Below, in pieces: positions 11,171 to 21,857 of a stretch of 64,000 nt of DNA (position 1 is its first letter; each line of letters starts with the position of its first letter). The notes beneath the pieces are model-generated. The model was not told where the DNA came from and made no database searches. It was given only the letters and a program-made list of their open reading frames with translations. The translations under genes and the position numbers were made by a program. This DNA is from Pleodorina starrii (Eukaryota; Chlorophyta; Chlorophyceae; Chlamydomonadales; Volvocaceae): NCBI GenBank assembly GCA_030267565.1, contig BRXU01000088.1:1-64000 (forward strand). The letters run 5' to 3'.

Positions 11171-14100
11171 CGGTGCCCGGTGCCCGGTGCCCGGTGCCCG
11201 GTGCCCGGTGCCCGGTGCCCGGTGCCCGGTGCCCGGTGCCCGGTGCCCGGTGCCCGGTGCCCGGTGCCCGGTGCCCGGTGCCCGGTGCCCGGTGCCCGGT
11301 GCCCGGTGCCCGGTGCCCGGTGCCCGGTGCCCGGTGCCCGGTGCCCGGTGCCCGGTGCCCGGTGCCCGGTGCCCGGTGCCCGGTGCCCGGTGCCCGGTGC
11401 CCGGTGCCCGGTGCCCGGTGCCCGGTGCCCGGTGCCCGGTGCCCGGTGCCCGGTGCCCGGTGCCCGGTGCCCGGTGCCCGGTGCCCGGTGCCCGGTGCCC
11501 GGTGCCCGGTGCCCGGTGCCCGGTGCCCGGTGCCCGGTGCCCGGTGCCCGGTGCCCGGTGCCCGGTGCCCGGTGCCCGGTGCCCGGTGCCCGGTGCCCGG
11601 TGCCCGGTGCCCGGTGCCCGGTGCCCGGTGCCCGGTGCCCGGTGCCCGGTGCCCGGTGCCCGGTGCCCGGTGCCCGGTGCCCGGTGCCCGGTGCCCGGTG
11701 CCCGGAGCCCGGTGCCCGGTGCCCGGTGCCCGGTGCCCGGTGCCCGGTGCCCGGTGCCCGGTGCCCGGTGCCCGGTGCCCGGTGCCCGGTGCCCGGTGCC
11801 CGGTGCCCGGTGCCCGGTGCCCGGTGCCCGGTGCCCGGTGCCCGGTGCCCGGTGCCCGGTGCCCGGTGCCCGGTGCCCGGTGCCCGGTGCCCGGTGCCCG
11901 GTGCCCGGTGCCCGGTGCCCGGTGCCCGGTGCCCGGTGCCCGGTGCCCGGTGCCCGGTGCCCGGTGCCCGGTGCCCGGTGCCCGGTGCCCGGTGCCCGGT
12001 GCCCGGTGCCCGGTGCCCGGTGCCCGGTGCCCGGTGCCGGTGCCCGGTGCCCGGTGCCCGGTGCCCGGTGCCCGGTGCCCGGTGCCCGGTGCCCGGTGCC
12101 CGGTGCCCGGTGCCCGGTGCCCGGTGCCCGGTGCCCGGTGCCCGGTGCCCGGTGCCCGGTGCCCGGTGCCCGGTGCCCGGTGCCCGGTGCCCGGTGCCCG
12201 GTGCCCGGTGCCCGGTGCCCGGTGCCCGGTGCCCGGTGCCCGGTGCCCGGTGCCCGGTGCCCGGTGCCCGGTGCCCGGTGCCCGGTGCCCGGTGCCCGGT
12301 GCCCGGTGCCCGGTGCCCGGTGCCCGGTGCCCGGTGCCCGGTGCCCGGTGCCCGGTGCCCGGTGCCCGGTGCCCGGTGCCCGGTGCCCGGTGCCCGGTGC
12401 CCGGTGCCCGGTGCCCGGTGCCCGGTGCCCGGTGCCCGGAGCCCGGTGCCCGGTGCCCGGTGCCCGGTGCCCGGTGCCCGGTGCCCGGTGCCCGGTGCCC
12501 GGTGCCCGGTGCCCGGTGCCCGGTGCCCGGTGCCCGGTGCCCGGTGCCCGGTGCCCGGTGCCCGGTGCCCGGTGCCCGGTGCCCGGTGCCCGGTGCCCGG
12601 TGCCCGGTGCCCGGTGCCCGGTGCCCGGTGCCCGGTGCCCGGTGCCCGGTGCCCGGTGCCCGGTGCCCGGTGCCCGGTGCCCGGTGCCCGGTGCCCGGTG
12701 CCCGGTGCCCGGTGCCCGGTGCCCGGTGCCCGGTGCCCGGTGCCCGGTGCCCGGTGCCCGGTGCCCGGTGCCCGGTGCCCGGTGCCCGGTGCCCGGTGCC
12801 CGGTGCCCGGTGCCCGGTGCCCGGTGCCCGGTGCCCGGTGCCCGGTGCCCGGTGCCCGGTGCCCGGTGCCCGGTGCCCGGTGCCCGGTGCCCGGTGCCCG
12901 GTGCCCGGTGCCCGGTGCCCGGTGCCCGGTGCCCGGTGCCCGGTGCCCGGTGCCCGGTGCCCGGTGCCCGGTGCCCGGTGCCCGGTGCCCGGTGCCCGGT
13001 GCCCGGTGCCCGGTGCCCGGTGCCCGGTGCCCGGTGCCCGGTGCCCGGTGCCCGGTGCCCGGTGCCCGGTGCCCGGTGCCCGGTGCCCGGTGCCCGGTGC
13101 CCGGTGCCCGGTGCCCGGTGCCCGGTGCCCGGTGCCCGGTGCCCGGTGCCCGGTGCCCGGTGCCCGGTGCCCGGTGCCCGGTGCCCGGTGCCCGGTGCCC
13201 GGTGCCCGGTGCCCGGTGCCCGGTGCCCGGTGCCCGGTGCCCGGTGCCCGGTGCCCGGTGCCCGGTGCCCGGTGCCCGGTGCCCGGTGCCCGGTGCCCGG
13301 TTCCCGGTGCCCGGTGCCCGGTGCCCGGTGCCCGGTGCCCGGTGCCCGGTGCCCGGTGCCCGGTGCCCGGTGCCCGGTGCCCGGTGCCCGGTGCCCGGTG
13401 CCCGGTGCCCGGTGCCCGGTGCCCGGTGCCCGGTGCCCGGTGCCCGGTGCCCGGTGCCCGGTGCCCGGTGCCCGGTGCCCGGTGCCCGGTGCCCGGTGCC
13501 CGGTGCCCGGTGCCCGGTGCCCGGTGCCCGGTGCCCGGTGCCCGGTGCCCGGTGCCCGGTGCCCGGTGCCCGGTGCCCGGTGCCCGGTGCCCGGTGCCCG
13601 GTGCCCGGTGCCCGGTGCCCGGTGCCCGGTGCCCGGTGCCCGGTGCCCGGTGCCCGGTGCCCGGTGCCCGGTGCCCGGTGCCCGGTGCCCGGTGCCCGGT
13701 GCCCGGTGCCCGGTGCCCGGTGCCCGGTGCCCGGTGCCCGGTGCCCGGTGCCCGGTGCCCGGTGCCCGGTGCCCGGTGCCCGGTGCCCGGTGCCCGGTGC
13801 CCGGTGCCCGGTGCCCGGTGCCCGGTGCCCGGTGCCCGGTGCCCGGTGCCCGGTGCCCGGTGCCCGGTGCCCGGTGCCCGGTGCCCGGTGCCCGGTGCCC
13901 GGTGCCCGGTGCCCGGTGCCCGGTGCCCGGTGCCCGGTGCCCGGTGCCCGGTGCCCGGTGCCCGGTGCCCGGTGCCCGGTGCCCGGTGCCCGGTGCCCGG
14001 TGCCCGGTGCCCGGTGCCCGGTGCCCGGTGCCCGGTGCCCGGTGCCCGGTGCCCGGTGCCCGGTGCCCGGTGCCCGGTGCCCGGTGCCCGGTGCCCGGTG

Positions 14101-16364
14101 CCCGGTGCCCGGTGCCCGGTGCCCGGTGCCCGGTGCCCGGTGCCCGGTGCCCGGTGCCCGGTGCCCGGTGCCCGGTGCCCGGTGCCCGGTGCCCGGTGCC
14201 CGGTGCCCGGTGCCCGGTGCCCGGTGCCCGGTGCCCGGTGCCCGGTGCCCGGTGCCCGGTGCCCGGTGCCCGGTGCCCGGTGCCCGGTGCCCGGTGCCCG
14301 GTGCCCGGTGCCCGGTGCCCGGTGCCCGGTGCCCGGTGCCCGGTGCCCGGTGCCCGGTGCCCGGTGCCCGGTGCCCGGTGCCCGGTGCCCGGTGCCCGGT
14401 GCCCGGTGCCCGGTGCCAGGTGCCCGGTGCCCGGTGCCCGCTGCCCGGTGCCCGGTGCCCGGTGCCCGGTGCCCGGTGCCCGGTGCCCGGTGCCCGGTGC
14501 CCGGTGCCCGGTGCCCGGTGCCCGGTGCCCGGTGCCCGGTGCCCGGTGCCCGGTGCCCGGTGCCCGGTGCCCGGTGCCCGGTGCCCGGTGCCCGGTGCCC
14601 GGTGCCCGGTGCCCGGTGCCCGGTGCCCGGTGCCCGGTGCCCGGTGCCCGGTGCCCGGTGCCCGGTGCCCGGTGCCCGGTGCCCGGTGCCCGGTGCCCGG
14701 TGCCCGGTGCCCGGTGCCCGGTGCCCGGTGCCCGGTGCCCGGTGCCCGGTGCCCGGTGCCCGGTGCCCGGTGCCCGGTGCCCGGTGCCCGGTGCCCGGTG
14801 CCCGGTGCCCGGTGCCCGGTGCCCGGTGCCCGGTGCCCGGTGCCCGGTGCCCGGTGCCCGGTGCCCGGTGCCCGGTGCCCGGTGCCCGGTGCCCGGTGCC
14901 CGGTGCCCGGTGCCCGGTGCCCGGTGCCCGGTGCCCGGTGCCCGGTGCCCGGTGCCCGGTGCCCGGTGCCCGGTGCCCGGTGCCCGGTGCCCGGTGCCCG
15001 GTGCCCGGTGCCCGGTGCCCGGTGCCCGGTGCCCGGTGCCCGGTGCCCGGTGCCCGGTGCCCGGTGCCCGGTGCCCGGTGCCCGGTGCCCGGTGCCCGGT
15101 GCCCGGTGCCCGGTGCCCGGTGCCCGGTGCCCGGTGCCCGGTGCCCGGTGCCCGGTGCCCGGTGCCCGGTGCCCGGTGCCCGGTGCCCGGTGCCCGGTGC
15201 CCGGTGCCCGGTGCCCGGTGCCCGGTGCCCGGTGCCCGGTGCCCGGTGCCCGGTGCCCGGTGCCCGGTGCCCGGTGCCCGGTGCCCGGTGCCCGGTGCCC
15301 GGTGCCCGGTGCCCGGTGCCCGGTGCCCGGTGCCCGGTGCCCGGTGCCCGGTGCCCGGTGCCCGGTGCCCGGTGCCCGGTGCCCGGTGCCCGGTGCCCGG
15401 TGCCCGGTGCCCGGTGCCCGGTGCCCGGTGCCCGGTGCCCGGTGCCCGGTGCCCGGTGCCCGGTGCCCGGTGCCCGGTGCCCGGTGCCCGGTGCCCGGTG
15501 CCCGGTGCCCGGTGCCCGGTGCCCGGTGCCCGGTGCCCGGTGCCCGGTGCCCGGTGCCCGGTGCCCGGTGCCCGGTGCCCGGTGCCCGGTGCCCGGTGCC
15601 CGGTGCCCGGTGCCCGGTGCCCGGTGCCCGGTGCCCGGTGCCCGGTGCCCGGTGCCCGGTGCCCGGTGCCCGGTGCCCGGTGCCCGGTGCCCGGTGCCCG
15701 GTGCCCGGTGCCCGGTGCCCGGTGCCCGGTGCCCGGTGCCCGGTGCCCGGTGCCCGGTGCCCGGTGCCCGGTGCCCGGTGCCCGGTGCCCGGTGCCCGGT
15801 GCCCGGTGCCCGGTGCCCGGTGCCCGGTGCCCGGTGCCCGGTGCCCGGTGCCCGGTGCCCGGTGCCCGGTGCCCGGTGCCCGGTGCCCGGTGCCCGGTGC
15901 CCGGTGCCCGGTGCCCGGTGCCCGGTGCCCGGTGCCCGGTGCCCGGTGCCCGGTGCCCGGTGCCCGGTGCCCGGTGCCCGGTGCCCGGTGCCCGGTGCCC
16001 GGTGCCCGGTGCCCGGTGCCCGGTGCCCGGTGCCCGGTGCCCGGTGCCCGGTGCCCGGTGCCCGGTGCCCGGTGCCCGGTGCCCGGTGCCCGGTGCCCGG
16101 TGCCCGGTGCCCGGTGCCCGGTGCCCGGTGCCCGGTGCCCGGTGCCCGGTGCCCGGTGCCCGGTGCCCGGTGCCCGGTGCCCGGTGCCCGGTGCCCGGTG
16201 CCCGGTGCCCGGTGCCCGGTGCCCGGTGCCCGGTGCCCGGTGCCCGGTGCCCGGTGCCCGGTGCCCGGTGCCCGGTGCCCGGTGCCCGGTGCCCGGTGCC
16301 CGGTGCCCGGTGCCCGGTGCCCGGTGCCCGGTGCCCGGTGCCCGGTGCCCGGTGCCCGGTGCCC
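11171..16364 (+). repeat. 7-bp minisatellite (GGTGCCC)n, homogenised part
   Basis: About 5.2 kb (roughly 740 units) of almost perfect GGTGCCC. By eye the only departures are GGAGCCC near 11705 and 12440, one 6-bp unit near 12036, TTCCC near 13301, CCAGG near 14417 and CTGCCC near 14441. From about 14447 to 16364 I see no variant at all, about 274 consecutive identical units. The contrast with the left part indicates that this end expanded or was homogenised most recently. The array abuts the 10-bp repeat at 16364/16365, where the last C run is shared by the two unit types. Confidence 0.95.
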
Positions 16365-18716
16365 CCCAAAGGCCCCCGAAGGCCCCCGGAGGCCCCCGAA
16401 GGCCACCGGAGGCCCCCGAAGGCCCCAGGAGGCCCCCGAAGGCCCCCGAAGGCCCCGATGGCCCCCGGAGGCCCCCGGAGGCCATCGGAGGCCCCCGGAG
16501 GCCCCTGGAGCCCCGGAGGCCCCCGGAGGCCATCGGAGGCCACCGGAGGCCCCCGAAGGCCCCCGGAGGCCCCCGATGGCCCCCGATGGCCCCCGACGGA
16601 CATCAGAGGCCCCTGGAGGCCATCGGAGGCCCCCAAAGGCCACCGGAGGCCCCCGAAGGCCCCCGGAGGCCCCCGAAGGCAACCGGAGGCCCCCGAAGGC
16701 CCCCGGAGGCTCCCGGAGGCCCCCGGAGGCCATCGGAGGCCCCCGGAGGCCCCGAACGCCACCGGAGGCCCCTGGAGGCCATCGGAGGCCCCCGGAGGCC
16801 ATCGGAGGCCCCCGGAGGCCCCGAAAGCCCTAGATGGCCCCCGACGGACATCAGAGGCCCCTGGAGGCCATCCGAGGCCCCCGAAGACCCCGATGTCCCC
16901 CGGAGGCCCCCGGAGGCCATCGGAGGCCACCGGAGGCCCCCGAAGGCCACCGGAGGCCCCCGGAGGCCCCTGGAGCCTCGGAGGCCCCCGGAGGCCATCG
17001 GAGGCCACCGGAGGCCCCCGGAGGCTCTCGGAGGCCCCCGGAGGCCCCAGGAGGCCCCCGGAGGCCCCCGAAGCCCCCCGAAGGCCCCCAGAGGCCCAAG
17101 AAGGCCCCCGGAGCCCCGAAGGCCCCCGGAGGCCCCCGAAGGCCCCCGGAGGCCCGTGAAGGCCCCGTGAGGCCCCCGGAAGCCCCCGGAGGCCCCCGGA
17201 GGCCCCCGGAGGCCCCCGAAGGCCCCCGGAGGCTCCCGAAGGCCCCCGGAGGCCCCCAGAGGCCCCCAGAGGCCACCGGAGGCCCCCGAAGGCCACCGGA
17301 GGCCCCCGAAGGCCGCCGTAGGCCTCGGAGGCCCCCGGAGGCCCCCGGAGGCCCCCGGAGGCCCAAGAAGGCCCCCGGAGCCCCAAAGGGACCCGGAGGC
17401 CCCCGGAGGCCATCGGAGGCCACCGGAGGCCCCTGAAGGCCCCCGAAGGCCCCCGGAGGCCCCCGGAAGCCCCCGAAGGCCCCCGACGGCCCCCAGAGGC
17501 CCCCCAAGGCTCCCGAAGGCCCACGAAGGCCCCTGGAGGCCCCTGGAGGCCCCCGGAGGCCATCGGAGGCCCCCGGAGGCCCCCGAAGGCCCCCGGAGGC
17601 CCCCGGAGGCCCCCGAAGGCCCCGGGAGGCCCCCGAAGGCTTCCAGAGGCCCCCGAAAACCACCGGAGGCTCGCGGGGTCCCCCGAAGGCCCCCGACGTC
17701 CCCTGAAGGCCCCCGGAAGCCCCCGAAGGCCCCCGACGTCCCCCGGAGGCCACCCAAGGCCCCCGAAGGCCCGCGAAGGCCCCGTGAGGCCCCCGGAAGC
17801 CCCCGGAGGCCCCCGGAGGCCCCCAAAGGCCCCCGGAGGCTCCCGAAGGCCCCCGATGGCCCCCGGAGGCCCCCAGAGGCCCCCGAAGACGTCGATGTCC
17901 CCCGGAGGCCCCCGGAGGCCATCGGAGGCCCCCGGAGGCCCCGAACACCACTGGAGGCCCCCGTGGGCCCCCGAAGGCCCCCGGAGGCCCCCGAAGGCCC
18001 CCGGAGGCCCCCGATGGCCCCCGATGGCCCCCGACGGACATCAGAGGCCCCTGGAGGCCATCGGAGGCCCTCGGAGGCCCCGGGAAGCCCCCGAAGGCCA
18101 TCGGAGGCCCCCGAAGCCCCCCGAAGGCCCCCGAAGGCCCAAGAAGGCCCCCGGAGGCCCAAGAAGGCCCCCGGAGCCACGAAGGCCCCCGGAGGCCCCC
18201 GAAGGCCCCCGGAGGCCCCGGGAGGCCACCTGCGGCCCCCGGAGGCCCCCGATGGCCCGCGGAGGCCCCCAGAGGTCCCAAAGACCCCGATGTCCCCCGG
18301 AGGCCCCCGGAGGCCCACGGAGGCCCCGAACGCCACCGGAGGCCCCTTGGGCCCCCGAAGGCCCCCGGAGGCCCCCGAAGGCCACCGGAGGCCCCCGAAG
18401 GCCCCCGGAGGCCCCCGAAGGCCACCGGAGGCCCCTGGAGCCCCGGAGGCCCCCGGAGGCCATCGGAGGCCACCGGAGGCCATCGGAGGCCACCGGAGGC
18501 CCCCGTGGGCCCCCGAAGGCCACCGGAGGCCCCCGAAGGCCACCGGAGGCCCCCGGAGGCCCCTGGAGCCCCGGAGGCCCCCGGAGGCCATCGGAGGCCA
18601 CCGGAGGCCACCGGAGGCTCCCGGAGGCCCCCGATGGCCCCCGATGGTCCCCGACGGACATCAGAGGCCCCTGGAGGCCATCGGAGGCCCCCAAAGGCCC
18701 CCGAAGGCCCCCGGAG
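16365..18716 (+). repeat. 10-bp minisatellite GGCCCCCGGA/GGCCCCCGAA, block A
   Basis: About 2.35 kb of 10-bp units. The commonest are GGCCCCCGGA and GGCCCCCGAA, with variants GGCCATCGGA, GGCCACCGGA, GGCCCCTGGA, GGCCCCCGAT and occasional 8- or 9-bp units. Superimposed on the units are longer recurring cassettes, for example a GACGGACATCAG block at 16595, 16843, 18033 and 18653, so the array has also grown by copying segments of hundreds of bases. Ten is not a multiple of three and stops are rare, so long proline/arginine-rich (+) and glycine-rich (-) frames appear. I do not treat these as genes. The G5 runs on the minus strand are spaced for G-quadruplex formation. The last 8 bases are one copy of the transposon target duplication. 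Confidence 0.95.
18709..18716 (+). repeat. 8-bp target-site duplication, left copy
   Basis: CCCCGGAG lies immediately left of the hAT-like element and is repeated immediately right of it (18963-18970). If the element and one copy are set aside, the flanking 10-bp repeat continues in perfect phase. Keeping both copies breaks the phase by 8 bases. This shows the match is a true duplication and not chance similarity within the repeat. Confidence 0.9.
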
Positions 18717-18732
18717 CAGGGTGGCTATCTTA
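18717..18732 (+). repeat. Left terminal inverted repeat of hAT-like element
   Basis: CAGGGTGGCTATCTTA is exactly complementary to 18947-18962. The match ends at base 17 inward (A versus T). Outward, one more G/C pair matches by chance with the target sequence. Confidence 0.9.
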
Positions 18733-18946
18733 AGATATGAATATATATTCGGGAGAAAATTTTGGAAATCCGAAGATACTTTTGCCGTGCAAAAAGCTCA
18801 AGGTTTAGATCATCCGGCCTCACAGGTGGGCATGATATCTCCCGGGGCCGTGTTTAGACGGGAAAATCCCCTCTGAGACAGATCCTGACAGATACTTTCA
18901 GCGCTTCTGAGCCAGGAGTATCTCTGGCCGTAGATACTCAGCAAAA

Positions 18947-18962
18947 TAAGATAGCCACCCTG
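18947..18962 (-). repeat. Right terminal inverted repeat of hAT-like element
   Basis: TAAGATAGCCACCCTG is the exact reverse complement of the left end at 18717-18732. It is followed directly by the second CCCCGGAG target copy. Confidence 0.9.
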
Positions 18963-18970
18963 CCCCGGAG
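18963..18970 (+). repeat. 8-bp target-site duplication, right copy
   Basis: CCCCGGAG, identical to 18709-18716. The 10-bp minisatellite resumes directly after it. Confidence 0.9.
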
Positions 18971-20707
18971 GCCCCCGGAGGCCATCGGAGGCCCCCGGAG
19001 GCCCCGAACGCCACCGGAGGCCCCCGTGGGCCCCCGAAGGCCCCCGGAGGCCCCCGAAGGCCCCCGGAGGCCCCCGATGGCCCCCGATGGCCCCCGACGG
19101 ACATCAGAGGCCCCTGGAGGCCATCGGAGGCCCCCAAATGCCCCCAAAGGCCCCCGGAGGCCCCCGAAGGCCACCGGAGGCCCCCGAAGGCCTCGGGAGG
19201 CCCCCGAAGGCCCTCGGAGGCCCCGGGAAGCCCCCGAAGGCCATCGGAGGCCCCCGAAGCCCCCCGAAGGCCCCCGAAGGCCCAAGAAGGCCCCCGGAGC
19301 CCCGAAGGCCCCCGGAGGCCCCCGAAGGCCCCCGGAGGCCCCCGAAGGCCGCCGTAGGCCTCGGAGGCCCCCGGAGGCCCAAGAAGGCCCCCGGAGCCAC
19401 GAAGGCCCCTGGAGGCCCCCGGAAGCCCCCGGAGGCCCCGGGAGGCCACCTGCGGCCCCTGGAGGCCCCCGATGGCCCCCGGAGGCCCACAGAGGCCCCC
19501 GGAGGCCCCCGAAGGCTCCCGAAGGCCCCCGATGGCCCCCGGAGGCCCCCGGAGGCCATCGGAGGCCCACGGAGGCCCCGAACGCCACCGGAGGCCCCTT
19601 GGGCCCCCGAAGGCCCCCGGAGGCCCCCGAAGGCCCCCGGAGGCCCCCGAAGGCCCCCGGAGGCCCCCGAAGGCCAACGGAGGCCCCCGGAGGCCCCTGG
19701 AGCCCCGGAGGCCCCCGGAGGCCATCGGAGGCCACCGGAGGCCATCGGAGGCCACCGGAGGCCCCCGAAGGCCCCCGGAGGCCCCCGATGGCCCCCGATG
19801 GCCCCCGAAGGTCACCGGAGGCCCCCGGAGGCCCCCGAAGGCCCCCGGAGGCCCCCGATGGCCCCCGATGGCCCCCGAAGCCCCCCGGAGGCCCCCGAAG
19901 GCCCAAGAAGGCCCCCGGAGCCCCGAAGGCCCCCGGAGGCCCCCGAAGGCCCCCGGAGGCCCCCGAAGGCCGCCGTAGGCCTCGGTGCCCCCGGAGGCCC
20001 AAGAAGGCCCCCGGAGCCACGAAGGCCCCTGAAGGCCCCCGGAAGCCCCCGGAGGCCCCGGGAGGCCACCTGCGGCCCCCGGAGGCCCCCGATGGCCCCC
20101 GGAGGCCCACAGAGGCCCCCGGAGGCCCCCGAAGGCTCCCGAAGGCCCCCGATGGCCCCCGGAGGCCCCCAGAGGCCATCGGAGGCCCACGGAGGCCCCG
20201 AACGCCACCGGAGGCCCCTTGGGCCCCCGAAGGCCCCCGGAGGCCCCCGAAGGCAACCGGAGGCCCCCGAAGGCCCCCGGAGGCCCCCGAAGGCCCCCGA
20301 TGGCCCCCGGAGGCCCCCAGACGCCCCCGAAGACCCCGAGGGCCCCCGACGGACATCAGAGGCCCCTGGAGGCCATCGGAGGCCCCCAAAGGCCCCCAAA
20401 GGCCCCCGGAGGCCCCCGAAGGCCACCGGAGGCCCCCGAAGGCCCCCGGAGGCCCCCGATGGCCCCCGGAGGCCCCCGGAGGCCATCGGAGGCCCCCGGA
20501 GGCCCCGATTGCCACTGGAGGCCCCCGAAGACCACCGGAGGCCCCCGGAGGCCCCCGGAGGCCCCCGGAGGCCCCCGAAGGCCACCGGAGGCCCCCGAAG
20601 GCCCCCGGAGGCCCCCGGAGGCCCCTGGAGCCCCGGAGGCCCCCGGAGGCCATCGGAGGCCACCGGAGGCCCCCGAAGGCCCCCGGAGGCCCCCGATGGC
20701 CCCCGAT
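18963..20707 (+). repeat. 10-bp minisatellite, block B
   Basis: This continues block A on the other side of the transposon with the same 10-bp units. A segment of about 620 bp is duplicated within it. The rare words CACCTGCGG (about 19447 and 20067) and GCCGTAGGCC (19351 and 19972) recur 620-621 bp apart in the same order, among GGCCCAAGAAGG variants. CACCTGCGG also occurs once in block A near 18227. The GACGGACATCAG cassette recurs at 19096 and 20348. No gene is supported. The array ends near 20707, where GATCCCGGGAGCC leads into GGTGCC-type units. Confidence 0.93.
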
Positions 20708-21786
20708 CCCGGGAGCCGCGGTGCCCGGTGCCGCCGGGGTGCCCGGTGCCCGGGGTGCCGGTGCCCGGTGCCGGTGCCCGGTGCCCGGTGCCGGGGTTGC
20801 CGGTGCCCGTGCCCGGTGCCCGGTGCCCGGTGCGCGGTGCCCGGTGCCCGGTGCCCGGTGCCCGGAGCCCGGAGCCCGGGGTGCCCGTGCCCGGGAGTGC
20901 CCGGTGCCCGGTGCCCGGTGCCCGGTGCCCGGTGCCCGGGGTCTGCCGGTGCCCGGTGCCCGGTGCCCGGTGCCGGTGCCCGGTGCCCGGTGCCCGGTGC
21001 CCGGTGCCCGGTGCCCGGTGCCCGGGGTTCCGTGGCCCGGTGCCGGTGCCCGGTGCCCGGTGGCGTGGTGCCGGTGCCCGGTGCCCGGTGCCCGGTGCCG
21101 GTGCCCGGTGCACGGGTGTGCCGGTGGCCGGGGTAGCCCCGGATGAGTGGTGCCCGGTGCCCGGTGGCCCGGTGCCCGGGGTTGCCCGGTGCCCGGTGCC
21201 CGGTGCCCGGTGCCCGGTCCCCGAAGGCCCCCGGCCCGGTGCCCGGTGCCGGTGCCGGTGCGGTGCCGGTGCCCGGTGCCTGCCGGTGCCCGGTGCCCGG
21301 TGCCCGGTGCCCGGTGCCCGGTGCCGGTGCCCGGTGCCGGTGCCCGGTGCCGGTGCCCGGTGCCCGGTGCCGGTGCCCGGTGCCGGTGCCCCCCCGGTGC
21401 CCGGTGCCCGGTGCCCGGTGCCCGGTGCCCGGTGCCGGTGCCCGGTGCCCGGTGCCCGGTGCCCGGTGCCCGGTGCCCGGTGCCCGGTGCCCGGTGCCCG
21501 GTGCCCGGTGCCCGGTGCCCGGTGCGCTGTGACCTGAGCCCGGTGCCCGGTGCCCGGTGCCCGGTGCCCGGTGCCCGGTGCCCGGTGCCCGGTGCCCGGT
21601 GCCCGGTGCCGGTGCCCGGTGCCCGGTGCCCGGTGCCCGTCCTACACCGGTGCTGCGGAGCCGGTGCCGGTGCCCGGTGCCCGGTGCGGAGCTGCCGGTG
21701 CCGGTGCGGTGCCGGTGCCCGGAGCCCGGTGCCCGGTGCCCGGTGCCCGGTGCCGGTGCCGGTGCCCGGTGCCCGGTGCCCGGTGC
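20708..21786 (+). repeat. Degenerate mixed GGTGCCC/GGTGCC array
   Basis: About 1.08 kb in which 7-bp GGTGCCC and 6-bp GGTGCC units alternate irregularly, with many substitutions (GGGGTTG, GGCGTGG, GGAGCCC). A short stretch of the 10-bp repeat, CCGAAGGCCCCCGG, is embedded at 21221-21234, so the two minisatellites have exchanged pieces. The most regular stretch is about 21401-21610. The array stops abruptly at 21786/21787, where the satellite begins inside its GCACACAGCTG segment. No gene is seen. Confidence 0.9.
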
Positions 21787-21857
21787 GCACACAGCTGCCT
21801 TAATACAATACCTAGGGCTTGGTGTGATCAGATGCTGCGAACTTTACTCGTACGGCA

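Larger units (their letters stand above)
18717..18962. mobile_element. 246-bp non-autonomous hAT-like transposon (MITE)
   Basis: A unique, AT-richer segment interrupts the 10-bp array. Its ends are perfect 16-bp inverted repeats, CAGGGTGGCTATCTTA at the left and its reverse complement at the right. It is flanked by an 8-bp direct repeat, CCCCGGAG. Inverted repeats beginning CAGGG with 8-bp target duplications are the hallmark of the hAT superfamily. The element is far too short for a transposase and no plausible coding frame fits, so it would depend on an enzyme made elsewhere. The heptamer AGATACT occurs at 18774, 18890 and 18932, and inverted as AGTATCT at 18917. Clustered subterminal motifs are typical transposase-binding sites in hAT elements, but here that role is inferred. 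The perfect inverted repeats and duplication suggest a fairly young insertion. Confidence 0.88.

Noticed and set aside
18..16364. 7-bp GGTGCCC array as a telomere
   Set aside because: It does not resemble known telomere units (TTTAGGG, TTTTAGGG, TTAGGG), has C runs on both strands, and is internal to other arrays.
5..17170. Very long plus-strand frames (up to about 2,900 codons) encoding a PGARCPV repeat protein
   Set aside because: A 7-bp unit without stop codons keeps all frames open, and the same heptapeptide appears in every frame. No start context, no non-repeat domain and no codon signature supports a gene.
16603..21800. Proline/arginine-rich (+) and glycine-rich collagen-like (-) frames in the 10-bp repeat
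   Set aside because: They follow from the 10-bp period, overlap each other on both strands and are composed only of repeat units.
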